DNA of 64,000 nucleotides, taken from Streptomyces albus subsp. albus (GTDB taxonomy: Bacteria > Actinomycetota > Actinomycetes > Streptomycetales > Streptomycetaceae). The stretch covers positions 434,001 to 498,000 of the forward strand of contig NZ_JOID01000008.1 of assembly GCF_000719865.1 (NCBI RefSeq), given 5' to 3'. Position 1 is the first letter of the stretch. Each line of letters starts with the position of its first letter. The notes under the pieces are model-generated. The model was not told the DNA's origin. It did not search any database and saw only the letters and a list, made by a program, of their open reading frames with translations. Of the stretch, positions 34,721 through 43,590 are shown one piece after another. The position numbers were made by a program, and so were the translations under genes.

Positions 34721-34876
34721 GAGTTGTCGTCCCGGGCGGTCTCTTCCGATGCTGGCGGGGCCGCGGCGCCACGGAGGCGTTCCGGCGGTGCCCCGTGTCC
34801 GCCACCCGGCCTCCGGCGGGCGCGGGGCCGCCCGTCGCACCGGCCGGCTCCGAACCGGCAGGAGGAGCAGTTCGCC

Positions 34877-35608
34877 ATGACCGCACAGCACACCGCCCCG
34901 CAGACGACCGCCCCGCCGACGACCGCGCCGGCGGACGGCGCGCCGCCCGGCCCCGGGCCCCGGACGGCCCTCCGTTCCGTCGAGCCCCGACCCGCCGGAA
35001 TCCGCCCCGCGGAGCGCCTGTCCGCCGGACTCCCGTCCGCCGGCCCCCTGTCCGACGAGGAGGTCGCCACCGGACTTGCCGCCGGGGACGAGAACTGCCT
35101 GGCCGTCGCCTACCACCGCTGGGGCGCGCTGGTGCACACGCTCGCCCGGCGCGCGCTGGCGGACGAGCGCGAGGCCGAGGACGTCACCCAGCAGGTCTTC
35201 ATCGCGGCCTGGCGGGGCCGCGCGGGCTACCGGCCGGAACGCGGTTCCCTGCCCGGCTGGCTGACGGGGATCACCCGGTTCAAGACCGCCGACGCGCTGG
35301 CGCACCGAACGCGCCGCGCCGAGCTGACGGCGGCCGCGGGCGCGGCCCGGCCGCCCGGCTTCCCCGGCGCCGGGGCCCGCCCGGAAGCCGTGATCGACCG
35401 GGTGCTCGTCCACCGCGAACTGGAGCGGCTCCCGGCCGCCCAGCGGCTGGTGCTGCGCATGGCGTTCTACGACGACCTCACGCAGGCCCAGATAGCGGTC
35501 CGGACCGGGCTGCCGCTCGGCACCGTGAAGAGCCATGTCCGCCGCGGCCTGCGCCGCCTGCGCGACGCCCTCGGCCCGGAGCTCTCGGGCGCGGAGGAGG
35601 CCGCCTGA
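34877..35608 (+). CDS. litS: LitS-like ECF RNA polymerase sigma factor
   Basis: 243 residues. After a non-conserved Pro/Ala-rich N-terminus of about 60, sigma region 2 follows (AYHRWGALVHTLARRALAD, then EDVTQQVFIAAWRGRAGYRP) and region 4 (LERLPAAQRLVLRMAFYDDL, then GLPLGTVKSHVRRGL). ECF sigma factors of this kind next to litR are the light-induced LitS, which directs transcription of crt and phr operons. GGAGGAG lies upstream of ATG 34877. No anti-sigma or litA/litB gene follows; instead there is a hairpin two bases after the stop. The identification as LitS is by context plus domain type. Confidence 0.85.
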   Translation: MTAQHTAPQTTAPPTTAPADGAPPGPGPRTALRSVEPRPAGIRPAERLSAGLPSAGPLSDEEVATGLAAGDENCLAVAYHRWGALVHTLARRALADEREAEDVTQQVFIAAWRGRAGYRPERGSLPGWLTGITRFKTADALAHRTRRAELTAAAGAARPPGFPGAGARPEAVIDRVLVHRELERLPAAQRLVLRMAFYDDLTQAQIAVRTGLPLGTVKSHVRRGLRRLRDALGPELSGAEEAA

Positions 35609-35609
35609 C

Positions 35610-35631
35610 GCCGGGCGGTCCGACGCCCGGC
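35610..35631 (+). terminator. hairpin immediately after litS
   Basis: An 8-bp GC stem, GCCGGGCG (35610-35617) with CGCCCGGC (35624-35631), and a 6-base loop, starting two bases after the litS stop. Short and without a T run, so moderately supported. Confidence 0.45.
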
Positions 35632-35724
35632 CGCCCAAACCTCCGGCACCCCATGAGACGCGGCACCGGCCGGCGTGCGGGCGGCCCTCCCGGCGCCGGC
35701 GCGCGCACGCCGACCGGTCAATCG

Positions 35725-35739
35725 CTGCACGAACGTTGC
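35725..35739. promoter_or_regulatory. orphan copy of the candidate LitR motif
   Basis: CTGCACGAACGTTGC matches the litR–litS site TTGCACAAACGATGC at 12 of 15 positions, and includes the palindrome AACGTT. It lies 117 bp after litS, where no start codon follows on the same strand. It may be a leftover of a lost light-regulated gene or a chance match. Confidence 0.3.
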
Positions 35740-35945
35740 GGCTTCAGTCTCCGCCCGGCTCCTTGATGCGCCCCGCCCGAGCCCGCCCACCACCCCGGAC
35801 CACCTCGGCCGCCAGGTTCTCCGCCCCTCCGTGCCGAATCGGGCCGCCGTGTCCGGTGCCGTGCGCCGCACGGCGAGGGCCGCCCTGCCGGGCGTGAGCG
35901 GGCGCGCCCGGCGCCCGAGACCCCGTGGCGGAGGCCGGGCAGGCC

Positions 35946-37244
35946 CTACGCCCCCGCCGCCCGGGCCGGTCCCGGTTCCGCGTCGGCCAGGTTGTCCGGG
36001 AGGCGCAAGCCCTGCCGCAGCGGCACCAGTTCGGTCTGCAGCACCATGGTCGCCGCCCCGATCGCCGGTGCCGTGGCCGCCGAGGTGGACAGGCGTACGG
36101 CCACGGAGTGGGTGGCGCGGGAGAAGAAGGAGCGGTCCAGCTCCTCCTGCACCACGGGCAGATACGTGGCGCCCGCGATCGCCAGGCTCGGCCCGGTGAG
36201 CACCAGCAGTTCGAGGTCCATCACATTGGCCAGGGTGCGGGCCGCCACCGCGAGATAGCGTGCCGACCGCTCCAGCAGCGCCCGGGCCGCCGGCTCGCCG
36301 CCGCGCGCGGCCCGCGCGACCGCCGCGAACTCCGCGACCACCGACGGCCGGGCGCCCTTCGCGCCGTCCTCGCCGGTCAGCCCGGTGACCCGGGCGAGGT
36401 GCGCGTCGGCCCGGGCGGCGGCGACGACGGAGGCCGGTCCGGCCATCACCTCCGTGCAGCCGCGCGCTCCGCACCAGCACTCCGGTCCGTCCACGTCGAG
36501 GCAGATGTGGCCGATCTCGCCGGCGTTGCCGCTGGCGCCGCGGTACGCGAGGCCGTTGATGAGCATCCCGGCGCCGATGCCGGTGCCCATGTAGAGGGCG
36601 GCGAAGGTGGAGGTGCCGCCGACGACTCCGGACCAGTGTTCGCCGAGCGCCGCCGCGGTGGCGTCGTTGTCGAGGACGACGGGCAGCCCGGTGGCCTTCT
36701 CCAGGGCGCGGTCGAGGGGGAAGTCCTCCCAGGGCCGCATGGCGGGCGGGGTCAGCCGCATCCCGCTGGTGGGGGTGAGCGGCCCGGGGGAGACGAGGCC
36801 GAGGCCGAGCACCCGGTCGCGTTCGACGCCGACGCCGTCGATCAGGGCGTCGACCTCCCCGGCCATCCGTTCGACGACCACCGGCGGGTCCTCGGCGCCG
36901 ACCCCGGCGCGGGACATGCGGGCGACGACCGAGCCGCCGAGGTTCGTCAGGACGTAGGTGATGCCGGCCTGGTCGAGGTGGACGCCGACCGCGTAGCGCG
37001 AGGACTGGTTGAGCTGGAGGAGGACCCGCGGCTTGCCGCCGGTGGACTCGGCCCGTCCGGTCTCCAGCACCAGGCCGTCGTCGATGAGGCGGCGGACGAC
37101 GGTGGAGATGGTGGCCCCGGTGAAGCCGGTGGCCCGGACCAGTCCGACCCGGCTGATGGTGCCCGCGGCCCGGATCACGTCGAGTACGGCGGATCTGCTG
37201 CTCGTATGGGGTGTGGCCTGCGCCGGTCCGCTGGGTCCGCTCAT
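35946..37244 (-). CDS. ROK family transcriptional regulator
   Basis: 432 residues. An N-terminal winged helix (SRSAVLDVIRAAGTISRVGL, then GFTGATISTVVRRLIDDGLV) is followed by an actin-like ROK domain with the sugar/ATP motif LDNDATAAALGEHW, then GTGIGAGMLINGLAYRGASG and the zinc motif ECWCGARGCTE. ROK repressors release DNA on binding a sugar or sugar phosphate. It diverges from an oligosaccharide-type ABC importer, and a promoter block there recurs at the alpha-galactosidase/beta-mannosidase genes, so it is the best candidate for local control of the whole locus. A TAAACT -10-like element for its own promoter lies at 37324-37329 (complement). ATG 37244. Confidence 0.92.
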   Translation of the reverse strand: MSGPSGPAQATPHTSSRSAVLDVIRAAGTISRVGLVRATGFTGATISTVVRRLIDDGLVLETGRAESTGGKPRVLLQLNQSSRYAVGVHLDQAGITYVLTNLGGSVVARMSRAGVGAEDPPVVVERMAGEVDALIDGVGVERDRVLGLGLVSPGPLTPTSGMRLTPPAMRPWEDFPLDRALEKATGLPVVLDNDATAAALGEHWSGVVGGTSTFAALYMGTGIGAGMLINGLAYRGASGNAGEIGHICLDVDGPECWCGARGCTEVMAGPASVVAAARADAHLARVTGLTGEDGAKGARPSVVAEFAAVARAARGGEPAARALLERSARYLAVAARTLANVMDLELLVLTGPSLAIAGATYLPVVQEELDRSFFSRATHSVAVRLSTSAATAPAIGAATMVLQTELVPLRQGLRLPDNLADAEPGPARAAGA

Positions 37245-37606
37245 GAATCCTCCGCCCGCGCTCAGGGTGCGCGCTCACGATATCGGTGCCCCCGGCAGCG
37301 GGTCGCACCGCGCGAGCGCGCTTAGTTTAGCCGCTTGACGAAGTCCCGCCGCCGGGGCGGAGGCCGGGCCGCGACCGGGCATCGCCCGGCCCGCCGGGCG
37401 CCTCGGGCGCCGGGTCGCGTCTCGGCGGGATCGCGGAGCGCCGCGTGTCGTGCGAGCCTCCGTGCCCCCTCCGCATCCGGCGATCGCCGGGGTCTTGACT
37501 TTCTTTATTCGGCGTCTTAACAATCTCCGCACAGCGACGGACGCCCCCAACGGGGCGGGCGCACCGGGCACTTCGGAGTGCCGGCCAGTGACGGAGAGGA
37601 CCGACT
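37245..37606. other. divergent region ROK gene / ABC importer
   Basis: 362 bp, no gene. The importer-side half is markedly AT-richer (37495-37530), with a near-consensus promoter listed separately. CTTAGTTTAG (37321-37330) near the ROK gene resembles half-sites of ROK/XylR-type operators. Confidence 0.6.
37495..37523 (+). promoter_or_regulatory. promoter and probable operator of the ABC importer operon
   Basis: -35 TTGACT (37495-37500), an exact 17-bp spacer, and -10 TAACAA (37518-37523) predict transcription from about 37530 with a leader near 77 bases. The block TTGACTTTCTTTATTC… matches 25 of 31 positions, without gaps, of 50066-50096 in the GH36/GH2 intergenic region. That conservation includes the spacer, which a sigma factor alone would not demand, so a shared regulator site is likely. 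Confidence 0.75.
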
Positions 37607-39286
37607 ATGTTCCTGCAGGCGAACCGACGGCGCGCACGCACGGCAGCGGTCGGCGCGGTGGCCGCGGCCATGCTGCTGGCCGGGTGCTCCGGGGGCGGCG
37701 ACTCGGCCCGGGGTGACGACACGCTGATCGTCTACACCGGTCAGTCGGGCGACTACCAGGCCAACTTCAACCCGTACTCCCCGTCCCGGCTCGACGGCGA
37801 CGGCACCATTTTCGAACCCCTGTTCTTCTACAACCTCACCAAGAACGAGGAGCCGACCCCCCGGCTGGGTACCGAGTACTCCTGGAACGAGGACGGCACC
37901 GAGCTGACGGTCTCCCTGCGCGAGGGCGTGACATGGGGCGACGGGGAGAAGTTCACCGCCGACGACGTCGTCTTCACGCTGGACATGATCACCAAGCACC
38001 CGACCATGAACGGCACCGGGTTCAAGGGCAAGGCCACCGCCGTCGACGACACCCACGTCCGGATCACCTTCGACAAGCCCTCCTTCATGGAGGCCCCGCA
38101 GGTCCTCGGCCGCGTCTGGATCGTGCCGGAGCACATCTGGGGCAAGATCGGCGACCCGTCGAAGGACGTCATGAAGAAGCCGGTCGGCACCGGCCCGTTC
38201 GCCCTGGACACCTTCAAGGCGCAGGCGTTCACCCTCAAGGCCAACCCCGGCTACTGGGACGGCGAGCCGGCCGTCAAGAAGATCCGCTACCTTTCCCTCT
38301 CCGGCAACCAGGCGGGCGCCGACGCCCTCGCCGCCGGGAAGATCGACTGGCAGACCGGCCCGGTGCCCGACATGCAGAACGTGGAAAAGAACTACCCCGG
38401 CTACAAGGCCGTCACGGTCCCGCTGAACCAGACCGTGCTGATGACCTGCGCCGCCGCCGACAAGGGCTGCAAGGGCCCGCAGACCGACCCGGCCGTCCGT
38501 AAGGCGATCTACCACGCGCTGGACCGCACGCAGATCAACAAGCTGGCCTTCCAGGGCACGTCCTCCGAGATCTCCCCCGGCTTCGCCCTCCCCGAGCGCG
38601 ACAAGGCCCTCATCTCCGATGAGCTGGAGGACCGGCTCGCCCCGATGGAGCCGGACGCGGCCAAGGCGGCCGATGTCCTGGAGGACGCCGGCTACAAGAA
38701 GAACGGCGAGGGGATCTACGCCAAGGACGGCAAACCGCTGGAGCTGACCATCAAGGTGGTCACCGGCTGGACCGACTACATCACCGCCGTCGACACCATG
38801 GGCCAGCAGCTCAAGAAGGCCGGCATCAAGGTGACGGCGCAGCAGCTGTCGTGGAACGAGTGGTCCGACGCCCGCGGCCAGGGCGAGTACGAACTGCTGA
38901 TCGACTCGTTGTACCAGGGCCCCTCGGCCGACCCGTACTACCTCTACAACTACTTCTACTCCTCCGCGACCACCGCGAAGGTCGGCGAGGCCGCCAACCC
39001 GAACTTCTCCCGGTGGACGGACAAGGCCGTCGACCGCGCGCTCGACGAGCTCAAGGCCATCAGCCGCGAGGACACCGCGGAGCGCCAGAAGCGGTTCGAC
39101 ACCATCCAGACGGCCATCGAGCGCGACATGCCGTACATCCCCGTCCTGACCGCCGGCACCACCAGCGAGTACAACGCCGAGAAGTTCACCGGCTGGCCCA
39201 CCGAGGAGAACATGTACGCCTTCCCGGCGGTGTGGCAGCGCCCCGACCACTCGCAGATCTTCATGAACCTGAAGCCCGCCAAGTAA
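37607..39286 (+). CDS. ABC importer substrate-binding lipoprotein (family 5, peptide/oligosaccharide type)
   Basis: 559 residues. The lipobox MLLAGC places the lipid-modified Cys at 27, so it is tethered outside the membrane. The mature protein has the family 5 pattern: LREGVTWGDGEKFTADDVVF, PVGTGPFALDTFKAQAFTLKA and a C-terminal lobe with RQKRFDTIQTAIERDMPYIPV. Family 5 proteins bind peptides, but several bind beta-mannosides or other oligosaccharides; the glycosidase genes and ROK regulator nearby favour the latter. GGAGAGGA precedes the ATG. First gene of the importer operon. Confidence 0.92.
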   Translation: MFLQANRRRARTAAVGAVAAAMLLAGCSGGGDSARGDDTLIVYTGQSGDYQANFNPYSPSRLDGDGTIFEPLFFYNLTKNEEPTPRLGTEYSWNEDGTELTVSLREGVTWGDGEKFTADDVVFTLDMITKHPTMNGTGFKGKATAVDDTHVRITFDKPSFMEAPQVLGRVWIVPEHIWGKIGDPSKDVMKKPVGTGPFALDTFKAQAFTLKANPGYWDGEPAVKKIRYLSLSGNQAGADALAAGKIDWQTGPVPDMQNVEKNYPGYKAVTVPLNQTVLMTCAAADKGCKGPQTDPAVRKAIYHALDRTQINKLAFQGTSSEISPGFALPERDKALISDELEDRLAPMEPDAAKAADVLEDAGYKKNGEGIYAKDGKPLELTIKVVTGWTDYITAVDTMGQQLKKAGIKVTAQQLSWNEWSDARGQGEYELLIDSLYQGPSADPYYLYNYFYSSATTAKVGEAANPNFSRWTDKAVDRALDELKAISREDTAERQKRFDTIQTAIERDMPYIPVLTAGTTSEYNAEKFTGWPTEENMYAFPAVWQRPDHSQIFMNLKPAK

Positions 39287-39358
39287 GGGGCTCCGCGCAG
39301 CGGTTCGGCGGATCAGTGAGCGGTTTCGAGGAGGAGCCATGGTGAGGGACGGCCACCG

Positions 39359-40348
39359 ATGAGGTACTACATCCGGAAGCTGGCGTTCTATGTGGTCGCC
39401 CTGTGGGCCGCCCTGACGCTCAACTTCTTCATCCCGCGGCTGATGCCGGGCAACCCGGTGGACACCCTGATGGCGAGGCTCGCCCAGCGCGGCGGCTCCG
39501 TGGACCCGTCGGTGCGCCGCTCCTACGAGCTCCTCCTCGGCACGAGGACCCGGGAACCCCTGTGGGACCAGTACCTGTCGTATCTGGTCAATCTCTTCAA
39601 GGGGGACCTGGGGATCTCGGTCAGCGTCTACCCGACGCCCGCGGCCGAGGTCATCTCGCAGTCACTGCCCTGGACGATCGTGCTGGTGGGGATCGCGACC
39701 CTGCTGTCCTTCCTCATCGGCGTCACGCTCGGCATGCTCGTCGGCTGGAAGCGCGGCACTTGGCTGGACTCGCTGGTGCCCGCCACCACCGTCCTCGCCG
39801 CGGTGCCGTACTTCTGGCTGGCGCTCATCCTGGTCGCCGTGTTCGGCTCGGCGCTCCAGTGGTTCCCGCTGCTCGGCGGCTACGACGTGATCCTCGACCC
39901 GGGCTGGAACGCGGAGTTCATCGGATCGGCGGTCTACCACGGCACGCTCCCCGCGCTCACCATCGTCATCTCCTCGGTCGGCGGCTGGCTGCTGGGGATG
40001 CGCAACATGATGGTCTCCACGGTGGACGAGGACTACGTCCTCACCGCCCGCGCCAAGGGACTGCGCGAGCGCCGCATCATGACCCACTACGCGGCGCGCA
40101 ACGCCGTCCTGCCGTCGGTCGCCGGCTTCGCGATCTCCCTGGGCTTCGTCGTCGCCGGATCGATCATCACCGAGCAGGTCTTCTCGTACCCGGGCATCGG
40201 CGGAAAGCTGCTGCAGGCCGTCCAGAACAACGACTACGCCCTGATGCAGGGGATCTTCCTGGTGATCACGGTGGCGGTGCTGGGCGCCAACCTCGTCGTC
40301 GACCTGCTGTACGGACTCATCGACCCCCGCACCCGAGCCGGCAGTTGA
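39359..40348 (+). CDS. ABC importer permease (DppB type)
   Basis: 329 residues with six predicted helices: MRYYIRKLAFYVVALWAALTLNFFIPRLMPGNP at the start is the DppB/OppB hallmark, and the cytoplasmic EAA-type loop (DYVLTARAKGLRERRIMTHY, then ARNAVLPS) contacts the ATPase. It forms the pore together with the permease half of the next gene. ATG 39359 lies 72 bp after the binding-protein gene in the same operon. Confidence 0.93.
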   Translation: MRYYIRKLAFYVVALWAALTLNFFIPRLMPGNPVDTLMARLAQRGGSVDPSVRRSYELLLGTRTREPLWDQYLSYLVNLFKGDLGISVSVYPTPAAEVISQSLPWTIVLVGIATLLSFLIGVTLGMLVGWKRGTWLDSLVPATTVLAAVPYFWLALILVAVFGSALQWFPLLGGYDVILDPGWNAEFIGSAVYHGTLPALTIVISSVGGWLLGMRNMMVSTVDEDYVLTARAKGLRERRIMTHYAARNAVLPSVAGFAISLGFVVAGSIITEQVFSYPGIGGKLLQAVQNNDYALMQGIFLVITVAVLGANLVVDLLYGLIDPRTRAGS

Positions 40349-40365
40349 GCCGAGGAGACGGCACC

Positions 40366-42426
40366 GTGACGCATCTCAGCCCGGCCACCACCGAGACGGC
40401 CGAACCCGACACCGCGGGCCCGGAGACCGGCCCCGGCGGAGCCGCCCCCGCCCCGAAGGCCCGGAGCGGCTGGCGCTCCCTGCTGCCGAGGTGGTCCCCC
40501 AAGCTCGGCGTCGGCCTCGGCCTGGTCCTCGCCATCGCCCTCTTCGGGCTGATCGGCCCGCTGCTCGTGGGCGACCCCGACACCGTCCGCAACTCCGGGA
40601 TGGCCCCGCCGGGCGACGGCTTCCTGCTCGGCACCACCCAGACCGGCCAGGACGTCTTCGCCCAACTCGCTCACGCCACCCGGGGATCGCTCCAGATCGG
40701 GCTGCTGGTCGGCATCATGGCGACCCTGCTCTCCGCCTTCTTCGGGATCATCGGCGGCTACCTCGGCGGCGCGGTGGACGAGACCTTCTCGCTGATCTCC
40801 AACGTCATGCTCGTCATCCCCGGCCTGCCGCTGGTCATCGTCATCGCCGGCTTCGTCCCGGCGGCGCAGCGCGGCTGGTGGACCATCGCGGTCGTCCTGG
40901 CGATCACCGGCTGGGCCGCCTCCTCCAGAGTGCTGCGCGCCCAGACGCTCTCGCTGCGCAACCGCGACTACGTCGCCGCGGCGCGGGTGGCGGGGGAGAA
41001 GCCCTGGCGGGTGGTCTCCGTGGAGATCCTGCCGAATCTGCTGCCGCTGCTGGCCTCGCAGTTCGTCTTCGCGGTGATCCTGGCCATCCTCAGCGAGGCC
41101 GGCCTGTCCTTCCTGGGCCTCGGCGCCTCCAACTCCCCAACGCTCGGCACGATGCTCTACTACGCGCAGAACGGCTTCGCGCTGCAGCGGGAGGCCTGGT
41201 GGTGGTTCGTACCGCCGGGCCTGATCATCGCGGCCTTCGGCTGCGGCCTCGCGCTGATCAACTTCAGCATCGACGAGATCATCAACCCCAAGCTGCGCGC
41301 CCTCCCGCGGAAGACGGTGAAGAGGGCCGGCGCGGTGCGGAGCACGCGGCCGGCCCCGCCGTCCGGGACCCGTGCCGCCGCGGACGCCGGGCGCGACGCG
41401 GGCCGCGAGGGCGACGCGGGCCGCGAGGGCGGCGCGAGCCGCGAGGGCGGCGTGGGCGACGAGGACGACGGCCGGCGGGACCCCGTCCTCACCGTCCGGA
41501 ACCTCAGCGTGGTCTACGACGCCGAGCCCCCGGTCCACGCCGTCAAGGACGTCTCGCTGACCCTGGGGCGCGGCGAGATTCTGGGCCTCGCCGGCGAGTC
41601 CGGCTGCGGCAAGACCACCCTTGCCTACGCGGTGAACCGGCTCCATCTGCCGCCCGCCGAGGTCACCTCGGGCTCGGTGGTCTTCCACGACCCCGAGGGC
41701 GGCGACATCGACGTCCTGGCCCTGGAACGGGAGGAGTTGCGCGCCTTCCGCTGGTCGAAGCTGTCGATGGTGTTCCAGGGCGCGATGAACGCCCTCAACC
41801 CCGTCATCTCCGTCCACGCCCAGCTCGACGACGTCCTCACCACGCACCGCCCGGAGACGACGAGGGGCGGGCGCCGTGAACGGTGCGCCGAGGTGCTGCG
41901 CCTCGTCGGCGTCGACCCGCGCCGGCTGGACTCGTATCCGCACGAACTCTCCGGCGGCATGCGGCAGCGGGTCATGATCGCCATGGCGCTGCTGCTGGAC
42001 CCGCAAGTGATGATCATGGATGAGCCCACCACGGCGCTCGATGTGGTCGTCCAGCGCGGCATCCTCCGGGAGATCCTGCGGTTCCGCGACGAGCTCGGCT
42101 TCGCAGTCGTCTTCATCACCCACGACCTGCCGCTGCTGCTGGAGTTGAGCGACCGCATCGCCGTGATGCGGGAGGGCGAGGTCGTCGAATACGCGACCGC
42201 CGAGGAGATCAAGGACCACCCGCGGCACCCGTACACCCGTGAGCTCCTCGACTCCTTCCCGAGCCTCACCGGCGAGCGCGGGTCGTTCATCCGCACCGGG
42301 GAGTCCAGCGCCCGCGAGCGGTCCGGCGCGGCGGAGGTCCCCGCCCCGGCCGGCGGGGCACGTGCCGGTGAGACACGACAGTCCACAGAGCGGCAGCACC
42401 CGAACGAGAAGAGGGCCCCCCGATGA
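40366..42426 (+). CDS. fused ABC importer permease–ATPase (DppC–DppD type)
   Basis: 686 residues carrying two subunits in one chain. Residues about 35-315 are a DppC-type permease ([20 protein letters not shown] as EAA loop, then [13 protein letters not shown]). Residues 370-640 are a DppD-type ATPase with Walker [10 protein letters not shown], signature [15 protein letters not shown], Walker [13 protein letters not shown] and FITHDL. The joining linker (about 322-372) is Gly/Arg/Glu-rich and built from 18-bp DNA repeats. Such permease/ATP-binding fusions are known in actinobacteria. GTG start with GAGGAG upstream. It overlaps the next ATPase gene (ATGA). Confidence 0.9.
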   Translation: MTHLSPATTETAEPDTAGPETGPGGAAPAPKARSGWRSLLPRWSPKLGVGLGLVLAIALFGLIGPLLVGDPDTVRNSGMAPPGDGFLLGTTQTGQDVFAQLAHATRGSLQIGLLVGIMATLLSAFFGIIGGYLGGAVDETFSLISNVMLVIPGLPLVIVIAGFVPAAQRGWWTIAVVLAITGWAASSRVLRAQTLSLRNRDYVAAARVAGEKPWRVVSVEILPNLLPLLASQFVFAVILAILSEAGLSFLGLGASNSPTLGTMLYYAQNGFALQREAWWWFVPPGLIIAAFGCGLALINFSIDEIINPKLRALPRKTVKRAGAVRSTRPAPPSGTRAAADAGRDAGREGDAGREGGASREGGVGDEDDGRRDPVLTVRNLSVVYDAEPPVHAVKDVSLTLGRGEILGLAGESGCGKTTLAYAVNRLHLPPAEVTSGSVVFHDPEGGDIDVLALEREELRAFRWSKLSMVFQGAMNALNPVISVHAQLDDVLTTHRPETTRGGRRERCAEVLRLVGVDPRRLDSYPHELSGGMRQRVMIAMALLLDPQVMIMDEPTTALDVVVQRGILREILRFRDELGFAVVFITHDLPLLLELSDRIAVMREGEVVEYATAEEIKDHPRHPYTRELLDSFPSLTGERGSFIRTGESSARERSGAAEVPAPAGGARAGETRQSTERQHPNEKRAPR
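41395..41466. repeat. tandem 18-bp repeats in the permease–ATPase linker
   Basis: Units of about GACGCGGGCCGCGAGGGC at 41395, 41413, 41431 and 41449; the first two are identical and the last is diverged. Each encodes six residues (DAGREG type), so the linker can change length without a frameshift. Confidence 0.85.
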
Positions 42427-43487
42427 CCACGCTGGAGGTACGCGACCTGGTCAAGGACTTCTCCATCCGCTCCGGCCTGCGCCATTCCCGGCTGCGCGCG
42501 GTGGACAACGTCTCCTTCACCCTCGTGCCGGGCCGCACCGTCGCGCTCGTCGGGGAGTCCGGCTCGGGCAAGTCCACCGTGGCCCGCATGATCGCCCGGC
42601 TGGAGAAGCCGACCGCCGGCACGATCACGGCCGAGGGCCCGGACGGCAGGCGGGTGGACGACCGTGCGTACCGCCACCACGTCCAGATGGTCTTCCAGGA
42701 CCCGTTCGCCTCGCTCAACCCCTTCCACACCATCGAGCACCACCTCGTCCGCCCGCTGAAGCTGCACGGCCGGGCCGCGGGGAAGGACGAACTCCGGCAG
42801 CAGGCCGAACAGTTGCTGGAGCGGGTCAATCTGACGCCGGGGGCCTCCGTCGCCCGGCGCCGTCCGCACGAGCTCTCCGGCGGGCAGCGGCAGCGGGTGG
42901 CCATCGCCCGCGCGCTGGCGCCCGGCGCCCAGGTCGTCATCGCCGACGAACCCGTCTCCATGCTGGACGTCTCCATCCGGCTCGGCGTGCTCAACCTGCT
43001 CGCCCGGCTGCAGCGCGAGGACCGGCTGGCCGTCCTCTACATCACCCACGACCTCGCCACCGCCCGCCACTTCTCCGACGAGATCCTGGTGATGTACCGG
43101 GGCCGGGTCGTGGAACGCGGCGCGGCGGACGACGTCATCCTCCGCTCCCGGCACCCCTACACCCGGCTGCTGGCCTCGGCCGCCCCCGACCCGGAGTCGG
43201 GACGCGGCCGCGCCGAACTGCTCGCCGGGACGGGCGCGGAACCGGCCGGCACCGGGACCGCCGGGGCCGGAAGCCCGCCGCCCGCCGACTCCGGCTGCAG
43301 CTTCCGCGACCGCTGCCCGCAGGCGATGGACATCTGCTCCCGCCCGGTGGCCGACCACACGGTCGGCGAGGGCCACCTCGCCAAGTGCTGGCTGTACGCG
43401 GACGAGGTGAAGGGGACGATGGCCGCCGAGGCCCCGGAAGGGTCCGGACCCGCGGCCGGCACCGGCGTCCCGGGACAGCGCGGCTAG
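42423..43487 (+). CDS. ABC importer ATP-binding protein (DppF type)
   Basis: 354 residues. Walker A GESGSGKST, Q loop VQMVFQDPFASLNP, signature LSGGQRQRVAIARAL, Walker B VVIADEPVSMLD and YITHDLATA are all present. The C-terminal oligopeptide-ABC motif with cysteines (CSFRDRCPQAMDICSR … AKCWLY) is a usual mark of Dpp/Opp ATPases and may bind an iron–sulfur cluster. The ATG overlaps the preceding stop by four bases. Last gene of the importer operon. Confidence 0.93.
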   Translation: MTTLEVRDLVKDFSIRSGLRHSRLRAVDNVSFTLVPGRTVALVGESGSGKSTVARMIARLEKPTAGTITAEGPDGRRVDDRAYRHHVQMVFQDPFASLNPFHTIEHHLVRPLKLHGRAAGKDELRQQAEQLLERVNLTPGASVARRRPHELSGGQRQRVAIARALAPGAQVVIADEPVSMLDVSIRLGVLNLLARLQREDRLAVLYITHDLATARHFSDEILVMYRGRVVERGAADDVILRSRHPYTRLLASAAPDPESGRGRAELLAGTGAEPAGTGTAGAGSPPPADSGCSFRDRCPQAMDICSRPVADHTVGEGHLAKCWLYADEVKGTMAAEAPEGSGPAAGTGVPGQRG

Positions 43488-43590
43488 CCGTACGTCCGCC
43501 GCGCGGTGGAGCGGCCTCCTCCCACCGGCCGGGAAGACCGGCCACAAGGCGGACCCGCTCTCCCGCCCCCTCTCCGTAGCGTCGGGCTCC

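Larger units (their letters stand above)
35609..35945. other. 337-bp region between litS and the ROK gene (convergent)
   Basis: No gene. It contains a short terminator-like hairpin right after litS and an orphan copy of the LitR-like motif, both listed separately. Convergent genes would not need an operator here. Confidence 0.5.
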
